Below are positions 17,727 through 27,619 of a stretch of 64,000 nucleotides of DNA, piece by piece. Source of the DNA: an uncultured Prevotellaceae bacterium (GTDB taxonomy: Bacteria > Bacteroidota > Bacteroidia > Bacteroidales > Bacteroidaceae); contig CACZMV010000008.1 of the NCBI GenBank assembly GCA_902782305.1, positions 1 to 64,000 of the forward strand, written 5' to 3'. How positions within the stretch are numbered: position 1 is the stretch's first letter; every line of letters starts with the position of its first letter. The notes under the pieces were generated by a model that had not been told where the DNA came from, made no database searches, and saw nothing but the letters and a program-made list of their open reading frames with translations. The translations under genes were made by a program, and so were the position numbers.

Positions 17727-18727
17727 AGGCGCATGCTTTGGATGGTATGCGCTAGTCCTTCTTCAATGCTGAAAAGCGGCTTCCAACCTAGCTGATTCAG
17801 TTTCTCTGTAGAGAACACTGCTTTGGTGATGGGTGTGGTATTTCCATTCTCAGCAAGGTCAAACACCACTTTCTTGTTCCCAATCTTGGCGATTTCCTCA
17901 GCTAGTTGTCGAATGGTAATGTTCGACTCTTCGTTGGCAACATTATAAGCCTCGCCACTATTCCCTTTTGTCAACAGCAACAGCATCGCAACGGCACAGT
18001 CTACCACATAAAGCCATGAGCGGAACTGCTCCCCTCGGCTTTTCATGACAATATCCTCGTCGTTCAGTATGTTCCGGATAAACTGGGCATAAACCCGGTT
18101 GTCACTTTCTGTGAAATAGGGACCATAGGTATGACAAGGTCTGGCTATCACAATCTGTGCACCATATTCCTGACAATAGGAAGCACAGAGCGTTTCTGCT
18201 GCACGTTTAGAAGAAGGATAGCAGGCTCGTGGGGACAGGATGTCAATATACCCGCTGCTCTTTTCTGAAAATACGCTTCCGTCTCCTTCGCCATACACTT
18301 CGCCAGAGGATACGTAAAGCATACGCTGCATGTGGTGAGCCAATCCGTATTCCACCAATTGGCAGAGCCCGTTCAGATTGGATTTCATCACCTCTACAGG
18401 CGATTTTTGGAAGAAATTGGGACTTGCATTGCTGGCGGCATGGATAATGTAGTGGAAATTCTCAGTGCATTCCAGAGACTGACAGATGTCGTGTCGGATA
18501 AAATGGAAACGGGGTTGTTGCCAATAGTTGGCAAAGCGTTGCTCTGCACGTTGACTGTTCCGTCCCATCGCATAGATGTGACAGAAACTGTGTCGCATCA
18601 GTAAGTCCACCAGACAACTGCCGATGAGTCCTGTGGCACCTGTTATCAGGATGTTTCCTTCCTGTGGCACATTCAGTTGTTGGACAACCTTGTCAAGGTC
18701 TTGTCTGTATGGATTTATTTCAGCCAT
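17723..18727 (-). CDS. NAD-dependent epimerase/dehydratase family protein
   Basis: 334 aa extended SDR. Rossmann motif ITGATGLIGSCLVDLL, the catalytic region VSSGEVYGEG with a later YPSSKRAAE (YxxxK), and a substrate-binding C-terminus. Start at ATG 18727; the 43 in-frame codons upstream read the cytidylyltransferase gene and are rejected. Overlaps that gene's end by 13 nt. Next to a TarI/IspD-like enzyme such SDRs may reduce or epimerise a sugar precursor; the substrate is unassigned. Confidence 0.88.
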   Translation of the reverse strand: MAEINPYRQDLDKVVQQLNVPQEGNILITGATGLIGSCLVDLLMRHSFCHIYAMGRNSQRAEQRFANYWQQPRFHFIRHDICQSLECTENFHYIIHAASNASPNFFQKSPVEVMKSNLNGLCQLVEYGLAHHMQRMLYVSSGEVYGEGDGSVFSEKSSGYIDILSPRACYPSSKRAAETLCASYCQEYGAQIVIARPCHTYGPYFTESDNRVYAQFIRNILNDEDIVMKSRGEQFRSWLYVVDCAVAMLLLLTKGNSGEAYNVANEESNITIRQLAEEIAKIGNKKVVFDLAENGNTTPITKAVFSTEKLNQLGWKPLFSIEEGLAHTIQSMRL

Positions 18728-19431
18728 GACTCCGCTTTTACGTTCATCAGTGCCTTCAGTATTTCCAGGTCTTCTACGGTTGTCACCTTGATGTTTTTCT
18801 CTGAACCTGGTACGATGTGCATGTCGCGCCCTCCCAGTTCTGCCATCAGCGTGCACGATGCCACTGAGTTGGTGATGCCTTTCTCCTTGGCTTCCTCATG
18901 AGCGGCAATGATGTTCTTCAGACGGAATGTCTGCGGGGTCTGCGTGCGAATCAGCTTATCGCGTGGAATGCTGGTATTGGTGGAGAACCCGTCTTCACTT
19001 TCCAAGATAGCTTCACGGCACTGGATGCCTGTAATGGCATAGCCGTACTCCTTGCAGATGGCGATATTGCTTGAGATGATATCTTGTGAAAGCAATGGGC
19101 GCACGGCATCGTGAATCAGGATGAGGTCGTCGTCTTGACAGCCTGCCTCCTTCAGTCCGAAGATACCGTTATGAATAGACTCCTGTCCATTTTTTCCGCC
19201 GGGGAATATCCATTTTAGTTTTTCGATGCAGAACTGGTTGGCATACGACTGAAGAACCGTTTCCCATCCAGCCAGGCAAACCACGGCAATGCCGTTGATG
19301 TCGGGGTGTTTCTGGAAAGCCATCATCGTGTGAATGATGATGGGACAGTTGTTGACGTGCATAAACTGTTTGGGAATGTCTTGTCCCATTCTGTTGCCGG
19401 CTCCACCGGCGATAATCAGTGCGTAGTTCAT
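18715..19431 (-). CDS. IspD/TarI family cytidylyltransferase
   Basis: 238 aa. Begins with the nucleotide-binding IIAGGAGNRMGQDIPKQF; also GGKNGQESIHNGI, LILIHDAVRPLLS and RTQTPQTFRL. It could be IspD (MEP pathway) or TarI-like (CDP-ribitol or related CDP-polyol). Its place in a glycan operon with an SDR partner and a convergent LicD favours a TarI-like role; that is inference. Start at ATG 19431, one base after the upstream GT2 gene's stop; 28 further upstream codons overlap that gene and are rejected. Confidence 0.85.
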   Translation of the reverse strand: MNYALIIAGGAGNRMGQDIPKQFMHVNNCPIIIHTMMAFQKHPDINGIAVVCLAGWETVLQSYANQFCIEKLKWIFPGGKNGQESIHNGIFGLKEAGCQDDDLILIHDAVRPLLSQDIISSNIAICKEYGYAITGIQCREAILESEDGFSTNTSIPRDKLIRTQTPQTFRLKNIIAAHEEAKEKGITNSVASCTLMAELGGRDMHIVPGSEKNIKVTTVEDLEILKALMNVKAESWLK

Positions 19432-19432
19432 A

Positions 19433-20371
19433 TTATAGGCAGTTTTTGTAGATGTTTGTATAGTAGGCGTGGATAAAAGGAAAGAAGAATCCTCTGACGG
19501 CTCCCATAATGCCATGAGTCTGACGGGTGGGGTAAACCTTCTCCCGATGTTTCAGACACAGGCAACACAGGCGAAACAGAGAGAGCAGACCTTCCTTTAG
19601 CAGCAGCTTGCAGAATTGGTGAACCAATGGCTGTTTGTCGGTGGTGTTTGTCAGAATCAGGTTGTAGACAAGTTGCCAGTTGCTGTCTTTCTGCAATTGT
19701 CTGTATTTGGTATATCCATTGATATACGGACTAAGGATGTTGTGACTGCCGTAGTCCACTTGGGAAACTTCCTGTTCGTGTTGCCGATGTAGGTTTAATG
19801 GTTCGTTAACCACTGCCACTCCGTTGTTGAGGTAAGCATAGATAGATAGGCTCCAGTCGTACCAGATGGAGGGAAGCCAATATTCTTCATTTTGAATGAA
19901 TGATCGCCGGCAGAGCATCGTATGTCCGTAGATACTGGCAAACAGCTGATTTTCAAAGCAGAACTTGTATTTATAGAGATGGGCATTCTCCATCGTGCTA
20001 CCCTTTATGCAGGGCGAACAGCAAATGTCGTGGTCTCTGATGGCCTGAACCTGTTTCTCGATTTTCTCGGGAAACCAGATGTCGTCCTGGTCGGCAATGG
20101 CTACATAGTCGCCAGTAGCCTTCATAACTGCCGTCTTGAAGTTCTTGTTGAATCCCAGGTTGTGCTCATTGACATATAGTTTGATAAAAGGATGCCTTGT
20201 TGCATATTCCTTGATGATTTCCACTGTATTGTCTGTTGAGCAGTCATCTTGTACTATCAGTTCATGAATGGGATAGGTTTGGCAAAGGATCGAGTCGAGT
20301 TGTTCCCTTAGAAATAACTCACCGTTATAGGTTGTCATGACAACTGAAACCGTCTTTGTACTCATAATCAT
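19433..20371 (-). CDS. Glycosyltransferase family 2
   Basis: 312 aa. GT-A fold: VSVVMTTYNGELFLREQLDSIL, QDDCSTDNTVEII, and the DxD-like ADQDDIWFPEKI. Resembles rhamnosyl- or galactosyl-transferases of surface polysaccharides; donor and acceptor cannot be told. The start ATG overlaps the preceding gene's TGA (ATGA). Soluble or peripheral, with no clear transmembrane helix. Confidence 0.9.
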   Translation of the reverse strand: MIMSTKTVSVVMTTYNGELFLREQLDSILCQTYPIHELIVQDDCSTDNTVEIIKEYATRHPFIKLYVNEHNLGFNKNFKTAVMKATGDYVAIADQDDIWFPEKIEKQVQAIRDHDICCSPCIKGSTMENAHLYKYKFCFENQLFASIYGHTMLCRRSFIQNEEYWLPSIWYDWSLSIYAYLNNGVAVVNEPLNLHRQHEQEVSQVDYGSHNILSPYINGYTKYRQLQKDSNWQLVYNLILTNTTDKQPLVHQFCKLLLKEGLLSLFRLCCLCLKHREKVYPTRQTHGIMGAVRGFFFPFIHAYYTNIYKNCL

Positions 20372-21219
20372 AATTCCTGATTGCTTTTTTCTACTTGTAT
20401 AGCGATGTTGTTCATCTTGTCAGCATATAACTGGTAGAGTAGTTTCCCGTTACGTTCCATTTGTTCTTTGGTGAATTCGGAATTCCATAGACGCATGCCA
20501 CCAGCCGTCAGCGATTGGAATTTGGCATCATACCATCCCACTTGTAGTCCCAGCTGCCAAGAGCGAAGACAAATCTCGTCGTCATCGTATTGGAATGGTG
20601 CAAAACGGAAGTCAATATGATGCAGATGCTGCTCATAAAGGTCCTTACGAATCCACATGGGTGCCCTGTTCACAGCATCAACAAACTGGAACTTGGCATC
20701 GCCCATCTCGCGCTTGGTGCCACATCCCTTTTCCTGTTCTGGGTGAAACTTCACGTTCAGTGCCCATTTGCCTCCCAGAATAACCATCTTGGGATACTTA
20801 TTAAAGAGTTCAATGGCTTCCGTAACCCAACTGACATCTTCGAAGTCGTCATCATCTTGCATCAAGGCCAGAAACTTGCCGTTAGCCAGTCGGATGGCCT
20901 TGTCGTATGTCACATTCTCAAAAAGGTCGTTAGCACGAAGCATAAATTCGTTGGCACCTGTCAGTGCTTCTGTCAATCTTTTGGTATGTTCCATGCTCGA
21001 CCCGTCGTCTATCACAATGATTTCTGCGTCCTTGAATTGACGAAGCTTGGGTAGGATATGACAAATCTGCAGACTCTTATTGTGCGACTGGATAATAAAG
21101 CTTACGGCAGGCTCGTTGCGATAGCCCTTTGCCTCCCATGAAGCATGGTTCTTCTTCTGTTGAACGGCTCCTGTCCTTTTAAACAGTGCCAGTTTGATTT
21201 TCTCAATGATTAATCTCAT
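20368..21219 (-). CDS. Glycosyltransferase family 2 (diverged)
   Basis: 283 aa. AVSFIIQSHNKSLQICHILPKL, EIIVIDDGSSMEHTKRL, and LALMQDDDDFED give the GT2 nucleotide and metal motifs. A C-terminal WNSEFTKEQMERNGKLLYQLY segment follows. It overlaps the flippase gene by 17 nt, so the two are probably coupled. Specificity unknown. Confidence 0.85.
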   Translation of the reverse strand: MRLIIEKIKLALFKRTGAVQQKKNHASWEAKGYRNEPAVSFIIQSHNKSLQICHILPKLRQFKDAEIIVIDDGSSMEHTKRLTEALTGANEFMLRANDLFENVTYDKAIRLANGKFLALMQDDDDFEDVSWVTEAIELFNKYPKMVILGGKWALNVKFHPEQEKGCGTKREMGDAKFQFVDAVNRAPMWIRKDLYEQHLHHIDFRFAPFQYDDDEICLRSWQLGLQVGWYDAKFQSLTAGGMRLWNSEFTKEQMERNGKLLYQLYADKMNNIAIQVEKSNQEL

Positions 21220-22648
21220 GACGTTTGAATATAAATTGTATACACTCCATGAATATCTTCACATGGGCAATCTTCATGATTGCCATATAAAGTAAGGAAG
21301 TTATAATGATTCTTGATAGGATAAGTGCTATGACATTGGTGATGAACAGGGTGGCATAGTAGGCTACACCGATACAACCGATAGTTGCCAATAGGAACGG
21401 ACATACATCTTTTAACAAGTTTATAAAACGAAGCTGTATCAATCTGTAGGCCAATACCTGCCAAATACCCGTCCATAAGATGAGTGTAACCACATAGGCT
21501 GCTATCATGATTTCAATGCCCCAAGTGGCGAACACCATTACTACGACAATTTGGGTGATGACGAGTGCTACAGAACACCACATATAGGTGTCAGAACGCC
21601 CATGACTAATGAACAGGTTCTGATATAAGGTGTGAATGGGTAGGAAGGCTCCGCTGATGCATAGCATACGCAATAGGGGTACACTATCTGTCCATTGCTC
21701 GCCCAACAATACTACAATGAAGTCGGCAATGAAAGCCAGTCCTAACATGGCAGGCATAGACAGGAATGCTGTAAAGCGCAACATCTTGCGGAATACGTTC
21801 AGTTGTCTGTTTTCTTCCTCATTGATAGAAGCCAGTACGGGCTGAGCCACTTGTTGCATGGTGCCTGAAATCAGTGAATGCCCCATTGTGTTCCATTTGG
21901 CAGCTTGTGTGTAGTTACCCACAGCACCAGCAGTAAACAATCGTCCGAAGATAAACGATAGTATGTTATTGTTCACTTGATTGATGATGTTGGTAATCAG
22001 TATCTTGCTACTGAAACCAATCATCTCGCGAATAGGCGTAAGGTCTATATGGAATGAAGGCATCCATCTTACATAATACAAACGACCGATGTTGATGATG
22101 CAGATATAAGCAAACTGTTGCCAGGCCAAACTCCAATATGAATAACCGTTGAGAGCCAATGTGATACCGATGATGCCACTACCCACCAGTGCGAAGAATC
22201 CTGTGATGGCTTTCTCGCGATTCATCATATTCCTAAACATATAGGCTGCATGAGCGATACCAATACCAGCTAATAGTAACGAGGCAAAGACCAGTCTGGA
22301 TAGAGGAATCAGTCCAGGCTGATGGAAATAGTCGGCAATTAAGGGTGCGGAAATATAAAGCACCAAATAAAGAAGTATCGAAATGCCCGTGCTGGTCCAA
22401 AAAACTGCATTATATTCCCTGTGTGTAGCCTCCTTAAGATTAGTCAGAGCTGCAGTGAAACCACTTTCTTGCAGTGAGCCTGTTATAGCGGTGAAAATGG
22501 CTAGCATTCCCACCATGCCATAGTCGGCAGGGGTGAGCAGTCGCCCAAGGATAATGCCTATCAAAGCCATTAACAACTGCGATGTCAAGTTGTTAATGGC
22601 TCCCCACATGAGTCCTTTGGCTGTACGCTCCTTTAATCCTTCTTTCAT
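21203..22648 (-). CDS. Polysaccharide flippase (Wzx / MOP superfamily)
   Basis: 481 aa with about 12-14 hydrophobic segments. The start GLKERTAKGLMWGAINNLTSQL and LLTPADYGMVGMLAIFTAI are typical of WzxC-like exporters, which flip lipid-linked oligosaccharide across the inner membrane. The ATG at 22648 is chosen because it overlaps the preceding stop as ATGA; another ATG lies four codons upstream. It is the only transport protein of the cluster; no Wzy polymerase or chain-length regulator is seen nearby. Confidence 0.92.
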   Translation of the reverse strand: MKEGLKERTAKGLMWGAINNLTSQLLMALIGIILGRLLTPADYGMVGMLAIFTAITGSLQESGFTAALTNLKEATHREYNAVFWTSTGISILLYLVLYISAPLIADYFHQPGLIPLSRLVFASLLLAGIGIAHAAYMFRNMMNREKAITGFFALVGSGIIGITLALNGYSYWSLAWQQFAYICIINIGRLYYVRWMPSFHIDLTPIREMIGFSSKILITNIINQVNNNILSFIFGRLFTAGAVGNYTQAAKWNTMGHSLISGTMQQVAQPVLASINEEENRQLNVFRKMLRFTAFLSMPAMLGLAFIADFIVVLLGEQWTDSVPLLRMLCISGAFLPIHTLYQNLFISHGRSDTYMWCSVALVITQIVVVMVFATWGIEIMIAAYVVTLILWTGIWQVLAYRLIQLRFINLLKDVCPFLLATIGCIGVAYYATLFITNVIALILSRIIITSLLYMAIMKIAHVKIFMECIQFIFKRHEINH

Positions 22649-23499
22649 TTTAGGTAACATGGAAATGTGATGGAAAGATATTTCCCTGAATATTTCTGAG
22701 TCAGCGTGTCAAAGTCTGCCATTTCCTTATAGGCCAGCTTCTTCTGTCTCCAAGGCAATTGTCGTTTCTTGCTGACAAAACTACCATATAGTTCAAACTC
22801 AGAGAAGCCGGAGGTGTCAGTGCGATCGTAGGACGACACGATAGCCTCTTTCCATTCCTGTTGGTGGTTGGCCTTTTCTATCTCTTTTCTGAGCTTGGCT
22901 AATTCCTTCTTGGAGAAGAGCATCTTATGGTCTATATAGCTCAGCAACGAATGATAAGGCTTGCCCATCAACTTGCGGATGTTCTTATAGTAGGCGGTAT
23001 GGCACTCCTCGCTCATATAGAAAATAGGTGTACCCTGCTTGTCTAGAAAAACGTGGGGACTAATGAGTATGTGATCTGCATCAATACAAAGGAAGTATTC
23101 GCATGTTCCTACTGCTCCTGAAAGTTTCACCAATTGCTGAAACAACCATCCGCTTCTGTCTACTACCCGTCCGTCAGGGCGAGTGACAACAAGTCCTAAA
23201 TGCTTAGGTGGAAAATGGAAGATGGTAGATTCCTCAACGAAGATAAGTTGCTCTTTTTTACAGAAATCAACGATTTCTTGATCATTGGGAGCTACGATGT
23301 AGATGGCTTTTATCGGATGACATATGTTCTTTCTAACACCTTGCAAACAAAGTGGCAGAATGGCTAAATCTTTGCTGATAATAGGTATGACAACATCAAT
23401 AGGTTCATCAGAAGCCTTCACGGACTTCTGAGGGAGCATTTCCCACAGACGACTGAAGGCTTGTCGACACCATTGTATAGCTGCATCACTCTTTTTCAT
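22645..23499 (-). CDS. DUF6492-like putative glycosyltransferase
   Basis: 284 aa from the chosen start; 14 upstream in-frame codons lie over the promoter. EPIDVVIPIISKDLAILPLCLQGV and YFLCIDADHILISPHVF look like a GT-A nucleotide-sugar domain with a DAD motif, and it resembles the DUF6492 group. Likely acts on the same surface glycan as its operon neighbours. First gene of the operon. Confidence 0.65.
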   Translation of the reverse strand: MKKSDAAIQWCRQAFSRLWEMLPQKSVKASDEPIDVVIPIISKDLAILPLCLQGVRKNICHPIKAIYIVAPNDQEIVDFCKKEQLIFVEESTIFHFPPKHLGLVVTRPDGRVVDRSGWLFQQLVKLSGAVGTCEYFLCIDADHILISPHVFLDKQGTPIFYMSEECHTAYYKNIRKLMGKPYHSLLSYIDHKMLFSKKELAKLRKEIEKANHQQEWKEAIVSSYDRTDTSGFSEFELYGSFVSKKRQLPWRQKKLAYKEMADFDTLTQKYSGKYLSITFPCYLK

Positions 23500-23511
23500 A
23501 CTATTTTTGTG

Positions 23512-23519
23512 CAAAAATA
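23512..23519 (-). promoter_or_regulatory. -7 element of the glycan operon promoter
   Basis: Minus-strand TATTTTTG, 12 nt before the DUF6492-like start codon, which gives a very short leader. Faces away from the acyltransferase promoter. Confidence 0.55.
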
Positions 23520-23530
23520 CAGATAAATAT

Positions 23531-23561
23531 TTGAAGTTCAAAATAAAAAGATGTAATTTTG
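23531..23561 (+). promoter_or_regulatory. Promoter of the acyltransferase gene
   Basis: TTG (23531-23533), 20 nt, TAATTTTG (23554-23561), only 10-20 nt before the candidate start codons, so the leader is very short. Confidence 0.6.
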
Positions 23562-23571
23562 CATCGAAAAT

Positions 23572-24681
23572 ATGATTATTATGGAAACATCAGTAAGTCA
23601 GAGTGTACAAAAGAAACCCCGTTTGGAATGGCTTGACGCCCTTCGTGGATTCACCATGATTCTGGTCGTGGCTAACCATGTGCTGGGCCTGGGTCTTGGT
23701 ATGTCTCCCAAGGTTTCGTCATCTATGCAGTTCCTTGTCATGTTCCGTATGCCCTTGTTCTTCTTTGTCAGTGGCTTCCTTGCATATAAGGCTGGTCTTT
23801 TGTGGAATGGCAAGACTTTGGGTACCCTTTTGTTGAAGAAGATACGTGTGCAGACTATTCCAACGGTAGTGTTCTTCCTTTTTGGTGCAGTCATCTTAGG
23901 AGATATGGCTTTTGGCGATCAGGTGGTGGAATGGTTGTCACGCCCTTTGAAGGGTGGTTATTGGTTTACCATTGTGTTGCTTTACATGTTCATCATTTAT
24001 TACCTCTTCTGTTATATTGAGAGTAAGCTGAAGGTAAAGTCGTGGATACCTATTACCATGCTGTTCATCATCTCCTTGTGCTTTTACGAGACATGCTATC
24101 AACCCAAATATTTTTCCTGGGCTTTCGGATGGCGAGGAACTCCTAATGAGTTTATGAACACCTCCAGTATCAACCAGTTGTTCATGTATTTCCCCTTCTT
24201 CCTTTATGGCAACATGGTGCGTCGCTATTGGGACCAAGCCCAGCGTCTCATGGATAGTCGCTGGTTTTATCCTATTATGATTGTGGTAGTGATTTTCTCG
24301 GCTTTGGATGCTTTACAGTGGCATACTCTCCGTATGACGTGGGCCATCATTCCTTTAACTTTGGCTCGTTTCATGCTGTTGACTATTGTTTTTATGTATT
24401 TCCGTCACTACCATCAATACTTCACCCGATTCACAGTGATTGGACGTAGCTTGCAGTATATTGGACGTCGAACATTGGATATCTATCTAATCCATTATTT
24501 GTTCATGCCGAACCTGCCCACATTAGGTTCGTTCTTTAGCCAGTATCGCCACAACTTCATTTTGGATACAACGGTGTCTGTATTTCTGGCGTTGCTGGTC
24601 ATTGGCTTCAGCATCATCACATCGAACATCTTGCGTGTTAGCCCGTTCTTTAAGAAATGGTTGTTTGGTAGGGAAAAATAA
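23572..24681 (+). CDS. Acyltransferase family 3 integral membrane protein
   Basis: 369 aa with about 10 transmembrane helices. The start LEWLDALRGFTMILVVANHV has the Asp/Arg and His signature of acyltransferase 3 (OafA/NodX/WecH-like), and FRMPLFFFVSGFLAY follows. Such enzymes add acetyl or succinyl groups to surface glycans. Divergent from the glycan operon, so it may modify that glycan. Start could be Met1 or Met4 (23581). Confidence 0.9.
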   Translation: MIIMETSVSQSVQKKPRLEWLDALRGFTMILVVANHVLGLGLGMSPKVSSSMQFLVMFRMPLFFFVSGFLAYKAGLLWNGKTLGTLLLKKIRVQTIPTVVFFLFGAVILGDMAFGDQVVEWLSRPLKGGYWFTIVLLYMFIIYYLFCYIESKLKVKSWIPITMLFIISLCFYETCYQPKYFSWAFGWRGTPNEFMNTSSINQLFMYFPFFLYGNMVRRYWDQAQRLMDSRWFYPIMIVVVIFSALDALQWHTLRMTWAIIPLTLARFMLLTIVFMYFRHYHQYFTRFTVIGRSLQYIGRRTLDIYLIHYLFMPNLPTLGSFFSQYRHNFILDTTVSVFLALLVIGFSIITSNILRVSPFFKKWLFGREK

Positions 24682-24691
24682 AGGCATAATT

Positions 24692-24720
24692 AAAGGCGCT
24701 CCAACTAGAGCGCCTTTATT
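24692..24720. terminator. Bidirectional terminator between acyltransferase and metG
   Basis: AAAGGCGCTC (24692-24701) pairs with GAGCGCCTTT (24708-24717) around a 6-nt loop. The plus side ends in TTTATT and the minus side in TTTAATTA, so it can serve both convergent genes. Confidence 0.85.
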
Positions 24721-24721
24721 C

Positions 24722-26788
24722 TTATCCTACCTGACTTCCAGGTTTCACATCCTTGGTGGTTGTCACCACGCTGAGGCTCTCGTCAAAGTCGACAGCAGAG
24801 AGAATCATACCCTGACTCTCGATGCCCATCATCTTGCGAGGCTCGAAGTTGGCAACGAAGAGGATGCGCTTGCCAACCAGTACAGAGGGATCATCGTAGA
24901 ATGCAGCAATACCGCTGAGGATGGTACGGTCTGTGCCTGAACCATCGTCGATGGTGAACTGCAACAGCTTCTTCGACTTTTTCACCTTCTCGCAAGCCTT
25001 GATAAGACCTACACGGATGTCGAGCTTTTCGAAGTCATCGAACGAAACGGTATCCTTGATAGGTGCTGCCTTGTATTGTGCTGCTTGGTTGGCTTTTTTG
25101 GTAGCCTCCAACTTGTCGAGCTGTTTCTGGATAACCTCGTCTTCTATCTTCTCGAACAACAGGGCAGGTTCACCCAGCTGATGTCCAGCCTTCAGCAATT
25201 CTGTAGAACCCAACTCGTCCCACTCGAAGGTCTCAAGGTTCAGCATCTCACGCAGTTTCTTGCTTGAGAAGGGAAGGAATGGCTCGAAAGCAATGGCCAG
25301 GTTGGCAGTCAATTGCAAACAGATGTTCAGGATGGTTTCGCAACGCTTGGGGTCGGTCTTCCAAACCTTCCAAGGTTCGCACTCGGTGATATAACGGTTA
25401 CCGATACGTGCCAGATTCATGGCCTCGAACTGGGCATCGCGGAACTTGAACTGATCGAGCATGGCCTCTACCCTCTGCTTCACGTCCTTGAACTCTGCAA
25501 GGGCTGCTTTATCCACTTCCTGCAATTCGCCACAGGCAGGCACTACACCATTCCAATATTTCTTGGTCAGTTGCAAGGCACGGTTGACGAAGTTGCCATA
25601 AACGGCTACGAGTTCATTGTTATTGCGGTCCTGGAAGTCTTTCCACGTGAAGTTGTTGTCCTTTGTCTCTGGAGCATTGGCTGTCAACACATATCTTAAT
25701 ACGTCCTGCTTGCCAGGCATATCTACGAGATATTCGTGCAACCATACAGCCCAGTTGCGTGAGGTGGAAATCTTGTCGTTCTCCAGATTCAGGAACTCGT
25801 TGCTGGGTACATTGTCAGGCATGATGTACTTGCCGTGTGCCTTCATCATCACAGGGAAGATGATGCAGTGGAACACGATATTGTCCTTGCCGATGAAGTG
25901 AACCAGACGAGTGTCCTCATCCTGCCACCATTTCTCCCAAGAACCCCACTTCTCAGGCTCCTTTTCGCAGAGTTCAACGGTGTTAGATACATAGCCGATA
26001 GGGGCATCGAACCATACATAGAGCACTTTACCCTCAGCACCCTCAACAGGAACGGGGATACCCCAGTCCAAGTCGCGAGTCATTGCACGAGGCTGCAAGT
26101 CCATATCCAACCAACTCTTGCACTGACCATAGACATTTGAGCGCCACTCCTTGTGACCTTCCAGTATCCACTGTTTCAGCCAGTCCTGATACTCGTTCAG
26201 GGGCAGATACCAGTTCTTGGTTTCTTTCATCACAGGGGTAGAGCCACTAATGGTTGACTTTGGATTAATCAGCTCCGTAGGACTCAGGTCGCGTCCACAC
26301 TTCTCACACTGGTCACCGTATGCACCCTCATTATGGCAATGCGGACACTCGCCCACCACATAGCGATCTGCCAGGAACTGCTTTGCCTCCTCGTCATAAA
26401 GCTGGGCAGTAGTCTTCTCCACTAGCTTACCTTCGTCGTAGAGTTTCTTGAACCACTCCGCAGCAAACTTATGGTGTGTTTTTGAGGTGGTACGACTATA
26501 AATGTCGAAAGAGATACCAAACTCTTCGAAAGAGTCCTTAATCATCTTATGATAGCGGTCTACCACATCCTGAGGGGTGATACCTTCCTTACGGGCACGA
26601 ACAGTGATGGGCACACCATGCTCGTCGCTGCCACCAATAAACATCACATCCTCCTTCTTCAGTCTCAGATAACGTACGTAGATGTCAGCAGGCACATACA
26701 CACCAGCTAAATGGCCGATATGTACGCCACCATTGGCATAGGGCAATGCTGACGTCACCGTCGTTCTTTTGAATTTCTTTTCTCCCAT
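24722..26788 (-). CDS. metG: Methionyl-tRNA synthetase
   Basis: 688 aa. Class I synthetase: HIGH-type motif as HIGH in [11 protein letters not shown], zinc knuckle [18 protein letters not shown], and the KMSKS loop as KISTS ([11 protein letters not shown]). A C-terminal EMAP-like tRNA-binding domain ([25 protein letters not shown] to the end) makes a dimerising long form. Monocistronic, between a bidirectional terminator and its own promoter. Confidence 0.97.
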   Translation of the reverse strand: MGEKKFKRTTVTSALPYANGGVHIGHLAGVYVPADIYVRYLRLKKEDVMFIGGSDEHGVPITVRARKEGITPQDVVDRYHKMIKDSFEEFGISFDIYSRTTSKTHHKFAAEWFKKLYDEGKLVEKTTAQLYDEEAKQFLADRYVVGECPHCHNEGAYGDQCEKCGRDLSPTELINPKSTISGSTPVMKETKNWYLPLNEYQDWLKQWILEGHKEWRSNVYGQCKSWLDMDLQPRAMTRDLDWGIPVPVEGAEGKVLYVWFDAPIGYVSNTVELCEKEPEKWGSWEKWWQDEDTRLVHFIGKDNIVFHCIIFPVMMKAHGKYIMPDNVPSNEFLNLENDKISTSRNWAVWLHEYLVDMPGKQDVLRYVLTANAPETKDNNFTWKDFQDRNNNELVAVYGNFVNRALQLTKKYWNGVVPACGELQEVDKAALAEFKDVKQRVEAMLDQFKFRDAQFEAMNLARIGNRYITECEPWKVWKTDPKRCETILNICLQLTANLAIAFEPFLPFSSKKLREMLNLETFEWDELGSTELLKAGHQLGEPALLFEKIEDEVIQKQLDKLEATKKANQAAQYKAAPIKDTVSFDDFEKLDIRVGLIKACEKVKKSKKLLQFTIDDGSGTDRTILSGIAAFYDDPSVLVGKRILFVANFEPRKMMGIESQGMILSAVDFDESLSVVTTTKDVKPGSQVG

Positions 26789-26817
26789 TATTGTATAATC
26801 GATTATAATTTGCCTGC

Positions 26818-26825
26818 AAAATTAC
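26818..26825 (-). promoter_or_regulatory. -7 element of metG promoter
   Basis: Minus-strand TAATTTTG, 30 nt before the metG ATG. No leader structure (T-box or riboswitch) can be fitted in this short leader. Confidence 0.6.
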
Positions 26826-26888
26826 GAAAATTAGGGAAAATATCCAAAAGAATAGGGAAAATCCTTTTGAAATCATCAGAAAGCTTCC

Positions 26889-26896
26889 TACTTTTG
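26889..26896 (+). promoter_or_regulatory. -7 element of the SIMPL gene promoter
   Basis: TACTTTTG on the plus strand, 24 nt before the start codon. Confidence 0.55.
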
Positions 26897-26920
26897 CAAC
26901 GTCAAACAATTAAGTATTGA

Positions 26921-27619
26921 ATGCATATGAAAGAGAAAAATGTATTGGGTGCAGCCCTGATAGCAATAGGTTTGGTTTGCCTGGGCTGGTTTGTCAAGGC
27001 CGGTATTGATGACTTTGCCGAGAAGGACCGAAAGGTGACAGTGAAAGGTTTGGCAGAACGTGAGGTTCCTGCTGACAAGGTGACGTGGAGCATTGGTACG
27101 AAGGTAACGGGCAACGACCTGCCACTACTCTATGAGAACATTAGTGTGCAGACTCAAAAAATCAAGCAGTTCCTTTTGAAATATGGACTGCCTGAGGGGG
27201 AGATTACCGTTAATCCTCCGTCTATTACAGACTTGGAGGCTCGTGAATGGGGGGATAACAACCGTGGATTCCGCTATATTGTCAACACTACCATTACCGT
27301 AGCTACTAATAAAGTGGATCAGGTAAACAAGGCTATTTCCAAACAAGCCGAACTTCTGAAACAAGGTGTTGCTCTTGGTGAGAATACGCCCATGTATGAA
27401 TATGCCTCCTTCCAGCAGATGAAGCCTGAGATGATGGCGGAAGCTATTAAGAATGCCCAAAAAACTGCTGAACAGTTTGCTGAGGCAAGCAATGCTGATC
27501 TTGGTAGTATTCTGACAGCTGATCAAGGGGTGTTTTCCATTGACAACCGCGACGAGAATACTCCTTACATAAAGAAATTGCGCGTAGTAACAACGGTTAC
27601 TTATTCACTAAAGGATTAA
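26921..27619 (+). CDS. SIMPL domain-containing protein (DUF541)
   Basis: 232 aa. One N-terminal hydrophobic segment ([21 protein letters not shown]) serves as membrane anchor or uncleaved signal, followed by the SIMPL domain starting [20 protein letters not shown]. The family is periplasmic or membrane-tethered and of poorly defined role. Its stop overlaps the stop of the convergent kinase gene (TTAA shared). Confidence 0.88.
   Translation: MHMKEKNVLGAALIAIGLVCLGWFVKAGIDDFAEKDRKVTVKGLAEREVPADKVTWSIGTKVTGNDLPLLYENISVQTQKIKQFLLKYGLPEGEITVNPPSITDLEAREWGDNNRGFRYIVNTTITVATNKVDQVNKAISKQAELLKQGVALGENTPMYEYASFQQMKPEMMAEAIKNAQKTAEQFAEASNADLGSILTADQGVFSIDNRDENTPYIKKLRVVTTVTYSLKD

Noticed and set aside
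18728..18856. 43-codon upstream extension of the epimerase gene
   Set aside because: Arg/Gly-rich, lies over the cytidylyltransferase code in another frame.
26685..26909. Minus-strand frame over the metG start
   Set aside because: Shadow of metG and its promoter.
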